64,000 bases of DNA from assembly GCF_003795145.1 (NCBI RefSeq), contig NZ_CP027786.1, positions 992,001 to 1,056,000 of the forward strand, in the 5' to 3' direction. The translations under genes were made by a program, and so were the position numbers. Below the pieces are notes generated by a model. That model searched no databases and was not told the DNA's origin. It saw only the letters and a program-made list of their open reading frames with translations. The stretch is from Tetragenococcus koreensis. Its GTDB lineage: Bacteria > Bacillota > Bacilli > Lactobacillales > Enterococcaceae. Of this stretch, positions 7,928-17,049 are shown in pieces (position 1 is the stretch's first letter; the number at the start of each line of letters is the position of its first letter).

Positions 7928-8266
7928 ATGCCCGATAACGTTTTAATATCAAGAATTATCAATTTAAGAGAAGCAAATAATTGGACCCAAGTTGAACTAG
8001 GAAGAAAACTTAATCTAGATAAATCAACGATGAATAAGATTGAAAATGGCACAAGGAAAGTATCTACTAACGAGCTGGAAAAGATCGCTGATGTTTTTGG
8101 TGTTTCTACTGATTATCTGCTAGGAAGAGAGCATAAAGAATACGAGCTTCCTGAAAGTAAAAGCCAGACAGTAGCAAATCATATGGGAGATAATGTCTCA
8201 GAAGATGAAATGGAAAACATCCTTAGCTATATTGAGTTTATTAAACAGAGAAATAAAAAGAAGTAA
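7928..8266 (+). CDS. XRE family transcriptional regulator
   Basis: 112 residues with a GAAAGGAG ribosome site 7 bases before the ATG. Residues ~7-65 form a Cro/CI-type helix-turn-helix (INLREANNWTQVELGRKLNLDKSTMNKIENGTRKVSTNELEKIADVFGVSTDYLLGR). The C-terminal ~45 residues are acidic and then basic (NILSYIEFIKQRNKKK) and may mediate dimerisation. It lacks the ImmA-type protease domain or partner of ICE repressors. The duplicated 16-base motifs in its promoter are candidate operators. It is the regulator of the intact module copy. Confidence 0.85.
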   Translation: MPDNVLISRIINLREANNWTQVELGRKLNLDKSTMNKIENGTRKVSTNELEKIADVFGVSTDYLLGREHKEYELPESKSQTVANHMGDNVSEDEMENILSYIEFIKQRNKKK

Positions 8267-9053
8267 ACGAATATAATAAAAAGGTTGAAATGGTTATCTT
8301 TTCGTTTTAAAAACTCTATGCAAATTTCAAGTACAAGTTAGTCAGTCTTGTAAATCAACTTGTTACTGCATTCAAAATATTCCTTAGTACTGATTATACA
8401 ATGGCTTATCCGCTTGTTCCGTCGGTGGGAGCTTTTTGAACATTGTAGTTTTAAGTATTTTCCCTTGCGTGGTTTTGTGCTATGTTCAAATTTCGTCATT
8501 GTAAATTTATCCTTTATTGATAGTGTGGAGTCTTCAATAATACATGAAATTTCCCAATGACGGTTTTTAATGCTCAGAAGCGGCTAAGTTTATTATAAAA
8601 TTCGCGTTAATAGCTATTGAAAATATTTTGCTAATTATATCAAAGAAAACGCCTTGCCTATCATCCAGGTAAATTTTAAACGATTATTTCAAGACAAATA
8701 CGCTTTAAGTAACTTTTATCAATTATCCTTATTAAATATTAAATTTTTGGTGGATTAAATACCAATTTTGTACCTTTTTCAGCAAAATCAGATGCTAAAT
8801 TTTGTTTCTGTCCCCTAAAGCTTCCCCTTTTATCAGGGTTAATTACTACTTTAATAGACATTGGAAATATGCTTACTATGACCTTACTGTTAGCTACTCC
8901 AATAAGCAATTCAAACAAACCTTCCAACTTAGTCATTAGCTTAACAGGAATCAGTTTTTGTTAAATAATTTATACCTTTCTTACAACATTGTTTCTGTAA
9001 CCACACCCTAAATGGGAAATATAAAGAGAAAGACTGTACTACAAAACTTGAGT
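8267..9053. other. Intergenic stretch beyond the CRISPR trailer end
   Basis: About 790 AT-rich bases. No tRNA, terminator or convincing gene is visible. Two short minus-strand frames exist: 8338-8499, listed separately with low confidence, and 8739-8936, rejected. The stretch may be decayed DNA left after loss of older CRISPR repeats. Confidence 0.35.
8338..8499 (-). CDS. Possible 53-residue basic, cysteine-containing ORF
   Basis: An ATG at 8499 opens a frame of 53 codons (MTKFEHSTKPRKGKYLKLQC ...). It is rich in Lys/Arg and has three cysteines. AAAGGA lies 10 bases upstream, which is a weak ribosome site. I do not recognise it and it could be a chance frame or part of a decayed gene; adjacent sequence upstream also reads as coding-like (WEISCIIEDSTLSIKDKF) in another frame. 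Confidence 0.2.
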   Translation of the reverse strand: MTKFEHSTKPRKGKYLKLQCSKSSHRRNKRISHCIISTKEYFECSNKLIYKTD

Positions 9054-9142
9054 AAGTTACCCCCGCATGTGCGGGAAAGACCAAACAGCTTACGCTGAGG
9101 GCACACAAAGTACAGGATCACCCCCGCATGTGCGGGAAAGAC
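9054..9142 (-). CRISPR. Minimal type I-E CRISPR array: two repeats, one spacer
   Basis: The 28-base repeats lie at 9054-9081 and 9115-9142, exactly 61 bases apart, with a 33-base spacer between, the classic I-E geometry. Both contain the 22-base core with the palindrome CCCGCATGTGCGGG. Read on the minus strand, the repeat nearest cas2 is GTCTTTCCC...GGTGATCC. The far one degenerates at its 3' end (four of the last five bases differ), so it is the trailer-end repeat and the array runs away from cas2. Only 29 bases separate the first repeat from the cas2 stop, so the leader is very short or lies inside cas2. Confidence 0.9.
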
Positions 9143-9171
9143 AGTAAAAGATTCCTATAAAAGCGCCGTTT

Positions 9172-10071
9172 TTAGTTCATCATTTTCAAAAATTTATTCA
9201 CTTTTGTCGATAAATGGTAAATTATTCTAGCATCCTCTAAAGCTCGATGAGACACATGATTATTAAATCCATAACTTGGCAAGACAGTTTTTAATTTATA
9301 ATCTTTGAGAAGCATTTTTTCTCTTTTAATATAACGGATTAAATCATAAGATTTATTTGTTATCTTTCTTATTTCGCATTCTTCTAAGTAATTGTTTAGA
9401 AAACGAAGATCAAAACCAATACCGTAACCAACAATATCAAAATCTTCTATAAAGTCTACAAATTCCATTAAAGAATCTTTCAAAGGTTGCCCACTATCCC
9501 TTAATAATTCTTGAGTTATTCCAGTTAATTCAGTAATTTCTGTTGGTAAATTTCCCACATAATTAATCAATCTGTGGAAGTTCATTAGCTCTCCCTTCTT
9601 AACCTTAACTGCTCCAATTTCAATAATTTGATTCTTTTCGTAATTCAAACCATCTGTCTCAATGTCAACTACTACATAATTATGATTTGGTTCATTGGGA
9701 CGGGATTGCTGACTAGAATATTTTTTGGCTTTTCGAAATTTTGCCGCATCACTATACCCCTTGATATAATTAGCTCCACTAGATTCATCTTTGACTTCTG
9801 GCAACATCACAAGCGGAACCCCATCATAATCAACTACTTGACGTTGAGTATTTAACGTTTCAAATTGATATCCAATTTCATTTTGATAAACGTAACTCAT
9901 TGTTGCTTCTCCAGTTGAGGCACTTTGGGTTACTCTCTCCCACAGCTGTTCTCGTATTTTGGTATTAAAGTTTCCCACATAAACGCCCGTCGCTATTTCT
10001 TGCATCCACTTGGTTAAATCTCCTCGAAGCGAGTTAGGAACTTTTTTTAATGTAATAATAGTAAATGGCAT
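9172..10071 (-). CDS. cas2: Cas2e fused to a DEDDh exonuclease domain
   Basis: 299 residues. Residues 1-~95 are type I-E Cas2 (MPFTIITLKKVPNSLRGDLTKWMQEIATGVYVG...REQLWERV). After a ~35-residue linker comes a DnaQ-like 3'-5' exonuclease at ~131-299 with all five catalytic residues: D136 and E138 (VVVDIETDG), D221 (GFDLRFL), H275 and D280 (SHRALEDAR). Such fusions are known in some I-E systems, for example S. thermophilus CRISPR4, where the exonuclease trims prespacers during adaptation with Cas1. The gene starts right after the cas1 stop. It is intact although cas1 and cas6e beside it are broken. Confidence 0.9.
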   Translation of the reverse strand: MPFTIITLKKVPNSLRGDLTKWMQEIATGVYVGNFNTKIREQLWERVTQSASTGEATMSYVYQNEIGYQFETLNTQRQVVDYDGVPLVMLPEVKDESSGANYIKGYSDAAKFRKAKKYSSQQSRPNEPNHNYVVVDIETDGLNYEKNQIIEIGAVKVKKGELMNFHRLINYVGNLPTEITELTGITQELLRDSGQPLKDSLMEFVDFIEDFDIVGYGIGFDLRFLNNYLEECEIRKITNKSYDLIRYIKREKMLLKDYKLKTVLPSYGFNNHVSHRALEDARIIYHLSTKVNKFLKMMN

Positions 10072-10073
10072 CG

Positions 10074-11017
<944 letters not shown>

Positions 11018-11541
11018 CTAAACTCCTGGAATAACTGTCATCATGCCAAAGCCATATGCTTTTTTCTTACCAAAGCCTGCCGTCAATGTCTTTCTAAAAA
11101 TGGTAGCATCTTTAATTGTCAATACACCTTCATAGGTAACTTTACTCAATCGAAGGTTCTTTTGCCGGTTTTTTTTTAAAACCTCAAAGCTGCGTTCTGT
11201 AATAAAAAAATCTTCTGTATTTAATAAAAATCCATTTTTTTCTGAGCGTTCTAGCAAAAAAGTAAGTTGATCTTCCTCTGACAAGTATGGCACTACTCTT
11301 CCCCGTTGTTTCCCATCTTGTTTCTTAGAAATAACTGGGTTTAAAACAATTTTAAACCGCACTCGCATATCATCGGTCAGCGAATGCAGAAAGCTATCAT
11401 AGTCCTTACTACGAGCGCTCCCCGCTACACCATACTTTTCAAATAAATGTAAATCTGGTTTGTCAGGACTAACCACTAACAAATACTGTTTTCCTTTCAA
11501 TTGGTCAACTCGCCACAACTTTCTTGATCTTTCCTTTAAAA
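11018..11541 (-). pseudogene. cas6e: cas6e 3' part, fused in frame to an ISLre2 transposase fragment
   Basis: The last ~174 codons of a 449-codon open frame encode Cas6e, the CRISPR RNA endonuclease of I-E Cascade, from KERSRKLWRVDQLKGKQYLLVVSPDKPDLHLFEKYG to the end. The C-terminal glycine-rich loop (GFGKKKAYGFGMMTV), which contacts the repeat RNA, is present. The first ~35-45 residues are missing; the codons before (…FAPQLQPKMQEV) belong to an ISLre2 transposase read in the same frame. The catalytic His of Cas6e lies in the lost N-terminal part, so processing activity is not expected. The stop is three bases before the cas1 ATG. Confidence 0.85.
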
Positions 11542-12556
11542 GGACTTCCTGCATTTTCGGTTGAAGTTGCGGGGCGAAATACAAACGCTCTTTGATTTTT
11601 CGCTGCACGTGATAGCGATCGCGGAAGTGCTCATGTCGTAAACAACCGAGCGCCAATTCGTCAAAGACCGCTTTTTCATAACCTGAACCCCCATCACTGT
11701 TGGAAACCACAACCGTATCTGTCAAATCGTAATTCGCCTGGAGATAATGCATCATTTCTCGTTGGGCTTTTTGTCGATTCAGATCACTGATAAAATACGG
11801 GTGGATCAACGTCGAGCGTTGGCCATCTTTTTGCTTTCCTTCACACACTTGAAAACGATGAATTTCGAGGGATTGTTTTTTCTGTCCATGAATTTGCACA
11901 CCGTCCCCTTCCAGATAAAGAAATGGCACTTTTTTCTTCTCTACAACCCCGTCATAACGTTCTTCACGCGTGCTTCTTGCTTGAATAAGTGTTCCGGTTT
12001 GAACAACTAACTGCTGGACATTTTGATGGCTCATACTCCACGACGTTAAACAATCAATGGCTTTGGCGACATGGCGATAGACCATCATCGAACCTAACTC
12101 AGCGACGTTTCGCAGCACCAATGAACTATAACGGCTTCCTTTACGAATCCCTAAAAACTTATCGAGCGGGTAATAAATATCGCCTGCCGCGTTTTTCATT
12201 CGTCTTCGATGGAAGGTCACGGTGCCAAAAAGAAAGGTCACCGTCCGGGAGCTTTTTCGATCACTTTGATAGCCTTGCGCTTTGGCTTCGATAAAAAGCT
12301 CATCATCTAACTGGCGAAAGGCCTCTTGTGCTAAGAAAATGATCAGTTGGGAAAAGAAGTGCATCATCGCCTTTTCTCGTCTTAAAAAGGAGGTTTCCTT
12401 TGAATTTACCCATTTTACGTAAAGGACCGTGCGAACCCTGTTATTTTATTGGTTTTTTCTTTTTAGTGAGATTTAGGTGCTACTTTTACGAAAATAAGAC
12501 ACACAAATAGCACGCACAAAATAATGTGCGTTTTTTAAAAATATTCAATTATCGCT

Positions 12557-13813
12557 TCACACAGCGAGCGCGAGTTGATGAGCCCTGGGCCGTTTTTTCA
12601 CCCTTTTATAGGCTTGAATCCCCGTCGAATCAAATCGAAGGATCTCGGCCAGCCCTCGAATGAAGCGGTACAGCTTCAAGCGGATCTTTTGGTCCGAGAA
12701 CGTGGCTTTGGCACGATGAAGCACTTGTTTGACATAGCACGTTTCTTTTTCTAATAATAGGCTATGATGCCCGATCAAATAACTCACGAAACAATGGATC
12801 AAGCGTAAGCTATTGAGGTGGAGCGTACGTACTTTCTCTAAGTGGTATTCTTGTTTTTGGACCCGAAAATTTTCTTCAATCCGCCAACGCGTTATATAAG
12901 CTTTGACGATCGTTAGGACGTCTTCTTTGTTCTTAATGGGGTGATTGGTCAATAATTTCATGGGTTTTTGACCGTAGCCGTAGACGACCACCATATTTAA
13001 GGGAACTTTCGGTAAACAGGGAAGTTCTACGGGAATATGAGAGACTTTCAACGCATAGTTTTTGCCTTTAATGGTCGAAGAAAACGCGATTTTCCCTTTT
13101 CTTCTTAACGCTAAGTTAGGCACCTTGATCCGTTTATTCTGATACTTTAGGTAGCGCTTATCTTGGAGCCGAACGATAAAGGAAGCGTCTTGCTTGTGCA
13201 TAAATGTGAACATATCGTTACTATCGTACCCACGATCCATAACGAGCGTATAGGGTTTTTCTTGAAATAAATGCTTCACCAGGTTTAATCCTTTATAGGT
13301 TTCCACATTCGTACTGTCAAAATATTCTTCCGCAGCCGAAAACAAATGGGAATAAATCGGGATTGGATGTTTCGTCCTGGGGGAGGCAATGGCGATATTG
13401 GCTGACATATACCCTTTTTCTATGCCATCACGCGATCCATCATGAACACGAGCGAGCGCTTCAAATTGTTCGCCGAAAGGCTTCGTGATATCGGAGTTAT
13501 CGACGATGACCAGCATATCTTCCTGCAAATGAGATTGAATGGATTGTAAATAATTCTGGTGAAGCCCCTGAAAATCGTCAAAATCTGCCCCGCGATTGGA
13601 CAAACGTTTCACGGTATAAAGAAGGCGCGTATCCTCTTCTAAAGCGCGTGCGATATCAGATAGGAGCGGGGACCGGCTTTTGACTATGCCAAAAACCATA
13701 TCGAATATAAATTTTTGATCCGGTTTGGCCAATCCTTGCGCGAGTTTCTGGGAAAATTGAAAAAAATCTCGTTTTACTTGATAAATATCGGTCGGATTCA
13801 TGGTATAATACAC
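12557..13813 (-). CDS. IS4-family transposase
   Basis: 418 residues with the DDE catalytic triad: D in VIVDNSDITKPF (~109), D in LVMDRGYDSND (~198) and E in YITRWRIEENFRVQKQEYHLEK, which is the Y-(2)-R-(3)-E-(6)-K signature of the IS4 family. It spans most of the 1601-bp element and looks intact. The frame opens MYYTMNPTDIYQVKRDF; either the first or the second methionine may be the start. It belongs to the element that interrupts the ISLre2 copy next to the CRISPR locus. Confidence 0.9.
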   Translation of the reverse strand: MYYTMNPTDIYQVKRDFFQFSQKLAQGLAKPDQKFIFDMVFGIVKSRSPLLSDIARALEEDTRLLYTVKRLSNRGADFDDFQGLHQNYLQSIQSHLQEDMLVIVDNSDITKPFGEQFEALARVHDGSRDGIEKGYMSANIAIASPRTKHPIPIYSHLFSAAEEYFDSTNVETYKGLNLVKHLFQEKPYTLVMDRGYDSNDMFTFMHKQDASFIVRLQDKRYLKYQNKRIKVPNLALRRKGKIAFSSTIKGKNYALKVSHIPVELPCLPKVPLNMVVVYGYGQKPMKLLTNHPIKNKEDVLTIVKAYITRWRIEENFRVQKQEYHLEKVRTLHLNSLRLIHCFVSYLIGHHSLLLEKETCYVKQVLHRAKATFSDQKIRLKLYRFIRGLAEILRFDSTGIQAYKRVKKRPRAHQLALAV

Positions 13814-13907
13814 CTAGCCTTTCGTTGTTTATGGTTTGTTTTGGTGCAACTTAATAATACCATAGCGGAAGGCTTTTTGTGTCCACAGATTGGCCTTGTG
13901 GATAAAG

Positions 13908-13958
13908 AAAAACCGCACCGTTGCCCAGTTTTCCACTGGGGATAACGGTGCGGTTTTT
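13908..13958. terminator. Hairpin inside the IS4-type element
   Basis: AAACCGCACCGTT pairs with AACGGTGCGGTTT around a second inner stem (CCCAGT/ACTGGG), with T-runs on both sides. Many ISs carry such hairpins before the transposase gene to block transcription from flanking DNA. Confidence 0.7.
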
Positions 13959-14151
13959 CTTTTATTGGATAGGCCCTTCAGATTTTGGGTAAATTCAAAG
14001 GTTTCCTCCTTCATTACTTTAACTAAATCTGTTATAATAGACTCCATAAGAAACCGCCTCTGTTATTAGTGCCTGTCACAGCCCAATAACTAGAGTAACG
14101 GTTTCTTTTTTATTCGTCTAGGGTTGACCTCAATAAATTTTACACTTAGAC

Positions 14152-14286
14152 ATTGGAATGTTGATTTTAGTGATTGTATCTTTAGTGTTAGTTATATTAG
14201 ATAAACAGCCTAAATGGTTAGATATCATAGTATTATTAGGAATGCTGATTCTGCTATTAACAGACAAGAAAGGTTGGTTTAAATGA
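14152..14286 (+). pseudogene. 3' part of a small membrane protein gene cut by the ISLre2 end
   Basis: Directly after the IS end an open plus-strand frame reads IGMLILVIVSLVLVILDKQPKWLDIIVLLGMLILLLTDKKGWFK and stops with TGA. It has two hydrophobic segments separated by a short charged loop. A methionine at 14158 could act as a start, but there is no ribosome site because IS sequence lies immediately upstream. Its TGA overlaps the ATG of the next gene (ATGA), which indicates translational coupling in the original operon. Confidence 0.55.
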
Positions 14287-14492
14287 CAGAAAATAAAACT
14301 TCTGAAGCGCAGTTGCGTGCAAATCGTGAGTATCGCAAAAGGATAAATGAGGATGAAGAGAAGAAAAAACATCGTAACTACATGACTTCTAAAAGAACAG
14401 CTAAGTCCTTTATTAATAGCAAGGCTACACTAGAAGACATTGAAGAACTAGAACAATTAATAGAAGAACGAAAAAAAGCCCTGTCGGAGTGA
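14283..14492 (+). CDS. Small charged protein, unknown function
   Basis: 69 residues, highly charged and probably helical or coiled-coil (ANREYRKRINEDEEKKKHRNYMTSKRTAKSFINSKATLEDIEELEQLIEERKKAL). It overlaps the stop of the truncated membrane protein gene by ATGA and is followed by a strong terminator, so it is the last gene of a small operon cut by the IS. Similar short proteins are seen on plasmids and genomic islands of lactic acid bacteria. No function can be assigned. Confidence 0.65.
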   Translation: MTENKTSEAQLRANREYRKRINEDEEKKKHRNYMTSKRTAKSFINSKATLEDIEELEQLIEERKKALSE

Positions 14493-14501
14493 CGGGGCTT
14501 T
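14475..14501 (+). terminator. Terminator of the small operon
   Basis: AAAGCCCTGTC pairs with GACGGGGCTTT across a five-base loop (GGAGT). It overlaps the last codons of both convergent genes, since the Fic gene stop is at 14500. Confidence 0.8.
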
Positions 14502-15630
14502 ACAGCAATCTTAGTAAATCATAGTTAACATACAACTTATTTTTTTTCTTTGACTTATCTACGTCAATTAAATCTAAATCTACTAATTGGTTAAGTGCCT
14601 TTCTTGATGTTGAAACTGATACGTCTAAATGGTCAGAAATTTCTTTAACCGTAACGAATGGTTTTCTAAATGTAGTAAGCCAGACATGATTGATTATTGA
14701 AGAATCCTTGCTTATCTTTTGAAGACCTAGGGAAGCTAAACTAGTTATCCCATCCAACTTATCCAACATACTTTTAGCCATTCTGTTGCAAGCATCTAGA
14801 AAAAAATTGATCCAAGAAAACCAGTCTGGTGAACTCCCTCTAATCCCATTCAAAAGATTATAATATCGTATTCTTTCTTTCTCAAGTTCGTCACTTACAA
14901 AAAAAACTGGTTTATTAATCAAACCATCTTGCATAGTATTCAAAACAATAAGTATCCTACCCATACGCCCATTACCATCTAAAAAAGGATGGATAGATTC
15001 AAATTGAGCATGCATGATTGCAGTTTTAATCAAAATATCAGAATTTTCATCTAATAAAACTGAGTCAGAATTTGGATTCTTCTGAAATGACGGATGCGCC
15101 ATAGAATTAATAAAGTATTCTAAGTTTGTCATATATGAACTAATTTCATTTGCCCCTATTGGTATATAACTAGCGTCCTCTATTCTATTAGTAGGACCTA
15201 TAAAATTTTGAATTTTCCTATATTCTCCTGCATTAGCGATTGTACCTCTAGTGTTTTTTCCCATCAAAATTTTATGCAAATTTTGAATCAACCTTGTAGA
15301 AATTGGGTTACCCCCATGGATTAATTCAATTCCCTCTGATAGAGCATTCATATAATTCTCTACTTCAGTAACTTCGTCGCTCTTATTCTTTTTTGTAGCT
15401 TCTTCAATCATGTCAGCAAAGGTAACTTGAGTTCCTTCTATTCTAGTTGATTGTACAGATTCACTCAAAGTTAACATCTGTATTAACTGCGAGTTTACTA
15501 CAGAATGTTCCAATTCTGCATTTAACTTCCCAATCAAAGATTTTATTTCAGCTACTTTCTGATATAATTGTAAAGCCTCATTGGTAGTAACGATTGGAGG
15601 TAAAAAATTTATACCTTTAACTGCTGACAT
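14500..15630 (-). CDS. Fic family protein (AMP/NMP-transferase) with built-in inhibitory helix
   Basis: 376 residues from the ATG at 15630, which follows GGAGAGAG; the longer frame lacks a ribosome site. The active-site loop is H214-PFLDGNGRMGR, a full HxFx(D/E)GNGRxxR motif. The N-terminal part carries S61-xxx-E65-G66 (STRIEGT), the (S/T)xxxE(G/N) inhibitory motif, so the protein is a class II, self-inhibited Fic. Residues ~335-376 look like a winged helix (FVTVKEISDHLDVSVSTSRKALNQLVDLDLI), a common arrangement. Fic proteins transfer AMP or related groups to target proteins; the target is unknown. It lies in the island between IS remnants. Confidence 0.9.
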   Translation of the reverse strand: MSAVKGINFLPPIVTTNEALQLYQKVAEIKSLIGKLNAELEHSVVNSQLIQMLTLSESVQSTRIEGTQVTFADMIEEATKKNKSDEVTEVENYMNALSEGIELIHGGNPISTRLIQNLHKILMGKNTRGTIANAGEYRKIQNFIGPTNRIEDASYIPIGANEISSYMTNLEYFINSMAHPSFQKNPNSDSVLLDENSDILIKTAIMHAQFESIHPFLDGNGRMGRILIVLNTMQDGLINKPVFFVSDELEKERIRYYNLLNGIRGSSPDWFSWINFFLDACNRMAKSMLDKLDGITSLASLGLQKISKDSSIINHVWLTTFRKPFVTVKEISDHLDVSVSTSRKALNQLVDLDLIDVDKSKKKNKLYVNYDLLRLL

Positions 15631-15765
15631 TTTACTCTCTCCTATTCCCTTTTTAATGAACATATTATTACATTTTATTTGATAAAAATCAACAAAAATA
15701 ATCAAATAGATTTCAAAAAAGCCTAATCATAAAAAAACTGCTCACTTAAGAACAGGACTAGTTTA

Positions 15766-16569
15766 TTAAAGATCGTCCGGATTAATTTCATCAGTTTCGA
15801 CAATTGGCACATCGGAAGATTCCAATTCCTTAAATCGCTCATCATTATTAACGTTATAAACTTGATAAACTATCTCAGTTTCGTTTAATTTATTGAGCAT
15901 TGATTCGGTAGCGATGTCGTCTGTAATAGATAGTAGCGCACACTCATAATCTTTAACTTGTTGTATCTCTTCATCAATACTATCTTTAGGGTCATATAGC
16001 CAAGACACAGTAGCATCGGGGTAACTTTCTACAAATTCGTCACGAATATTTTTATCACTTAATACAAAAAAAGAACGTTCGTAAACGTCATACTTCTTCA
16101 ATGTATCCACGATAGATTCAATAAATTTATTATCTTCCCAATCTCCTTTTGAGCCATCAACATTTACAATTAAATTTTCTTGACTTATTTGTTTTACAGC
16201 TTCTTTAAAGGTAGGAATTTTTAATTCTTTATTCTTATACTTTGGATATTCAGACGTATTTATTTTTAAATTTTTAAGGTATTTGTTCGTGTGGTTCTCT
16301 AACTTTCCTTTTCCATTAGTTGTTTTATCTAACTTTTTATTGTGCATTAAAAAGTTCGTTCCGTCCTTACTTTCTCGTACATCAATCTCCACACCATCAT
16401 AACCTAAATTTGCCGCCTGTGATATCGATTCGATAGTATTCTCTGGTGCACCGATATGGGCTCCTCGATGAGCAATTAAATATGTATCTTCATTATCAAA
16501 CCAATCCTTTGAAGTACATCCTGAAAAAATAAATAATAATAGGATCATTAATCCAGCAAACCGTTTCAT
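15766..16569 (-). CDS. Glycerophosphodiester phosphodiesterase family lipoprotein
   Basis: 267 residues with a lipoprotein signal peptide (MKRFAGLMILLLFIFSGC, lipid-modified Cys at 18). The GDPD fold is shown by AHRGAHIGAPENTIES, GYDGVEIDVRESKDG and FLMHNKKLDKTTNGKG, giving the catalytic His pair and the metal-binding Glu/Asp. It is expected on the outer face of the membrane, hydrolysing glycerophosphodiesters or lipoteichoic-acid-derived units. It stands alone between Fic and the integrase remnant. Confidence 0.9.
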   Translation of the reverse strand: MKRFAGLMILLLFIFSGCTSKDWFDNEDTYLIAHRGAHIGAPENTIESISQAANLGYDGVEIDVRESKDGTNFLMHNKKLDKTTNGKGKLENHTNKYLKNLKINTSEYPKYKNKELKIPTFKEAVKQISQENLIVNVDGSKGDWEDNKFIESIVDTLKKYDVYERSFFVLSDKNIRDEFVESYPDATVSWLYDPKDSIDEEIQQVKDYECALLSITDDIATESMLNKLNETEIVYQVYNVNNDERFKELESSDVPIVETDEINPDDL

Positions 16570-16660
16570 TTCTTCACCTCATAGTAATACTAACAAAACG
16601 TCACAAAAAAATACATATGTAAAAAAGCCGCCGCGATTAAGCGAAGGCTTTAGTAGTTAG

Positions 16661-17049
16661 TTAACAGATGAATTAATTTTAGATGACGTAACCCTCGAAA
16701 TTATGAAAGTTTTTAAAAAAAGACAGGAAGCCTTATTTAGAAAGCTAAACGTAAAAAATTCAAAACAATTTTTTTACAATGCAGGAGACGGGCTTATCTC
16801 TCATAACGCCGCTTTAAAAAAATTAAAAAGTTACAAAACCAATTGGATATTACTCCAGAGATAACATTGCATGGTCTAAGACACACCCATGCTAGCGTCA
16901 TGATTTATAAAGGTACAGACATTTTAGCAGTATCCAAACATTTAGGTCACAAATCTTTAAACGTGACAATGTCGACTTACTCGCATGCAATTAAAGAATT
17001 AAAAGAACGTGAGGATGAAAAAATTAAATCAATTATGGATGATAATTGA
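16661..17049 (+). pseudogene. Tyrosine recombinase (integrase) C-terminal remnant, frameshifted
   Basis: An open frame from 16661 reads DELILDDVTLEIMKVFKKRQEALFRKLNVKNSKQFFYNAGDGLISHNAALKKL. It then shifts by one base in an A-run near 16828 to KLQNQLDITPEITLHGLRHTHASVMIYKGTDILAVSKHLGHKSLNVTMSTYSHAIKEL up to 17049. The catalytic Arg (HGLRHTHAS), His (LGHKS) and Tyr (STYSH) are there, but the N-terminal arm- and core-binding domains are lost. It lies on the island side of tRNA-Arg(CCT), a common attachment site, which supports an ancient integration event. Confidence 0.85.

Larger units (their letters stand above)
12399..13999 (-). mobile_element. IS4-family insertion sequence, complete, 1601 bp, 7-bp target duplication
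   Basis: Both ends carry the inverted repeat TTTGAATTTACCCA (perfect over 14 bases). The target duplication GGTTTCC flanks it at 12392-12398 and 14000-14006. It is inserted into codon ~16 of the ISLre2 transposase. It holds one transposase gene. A strong hairpin at 13908-13958 lies between the transposase start and the right end and would block readthrough from outside. The size and a 7-bp duplication fit the IS4 family, possibly its ISPepr1 branch; the branch is a guess. Confidence 0.9.
11542..14149 (-). mobile_element. Truncated ISLre2-family element, interrupted by an IS4-type element
   Basis: The right end at 14149 matches the end of the intact copy at 30436-32075 (CCTCAATAAATTTTACACTTAG). 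The transposase starts at 14047 (MESIITDLVKVMKEET), is interrupted at 12399-13999, resumes with SFLRREKAMMHFFSQL at ~12397 and continues to about 11542. There it joins cas6e. The C-terminal ~190 codons and the left end are gone. The nine bases flanking the right end have no partner at the other side, as expected after an IS-linked deletion. That deletion probably removed cas3, cse1, cse2, cas7, cas5 and the start of cas6e. Confidence 0.85.

Noticed and set aside
8739-8936. 65-residue minus-strand open frame near the CRISPR trailer end
   Set aside because: No ribosome site, no recognisable family and AT-rich composition; probably chance.
11747-12294. Plus-strand ORFs opposite the ISLre2 transposase
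   Set aside because: They are antisense shadows of the transposase frame.
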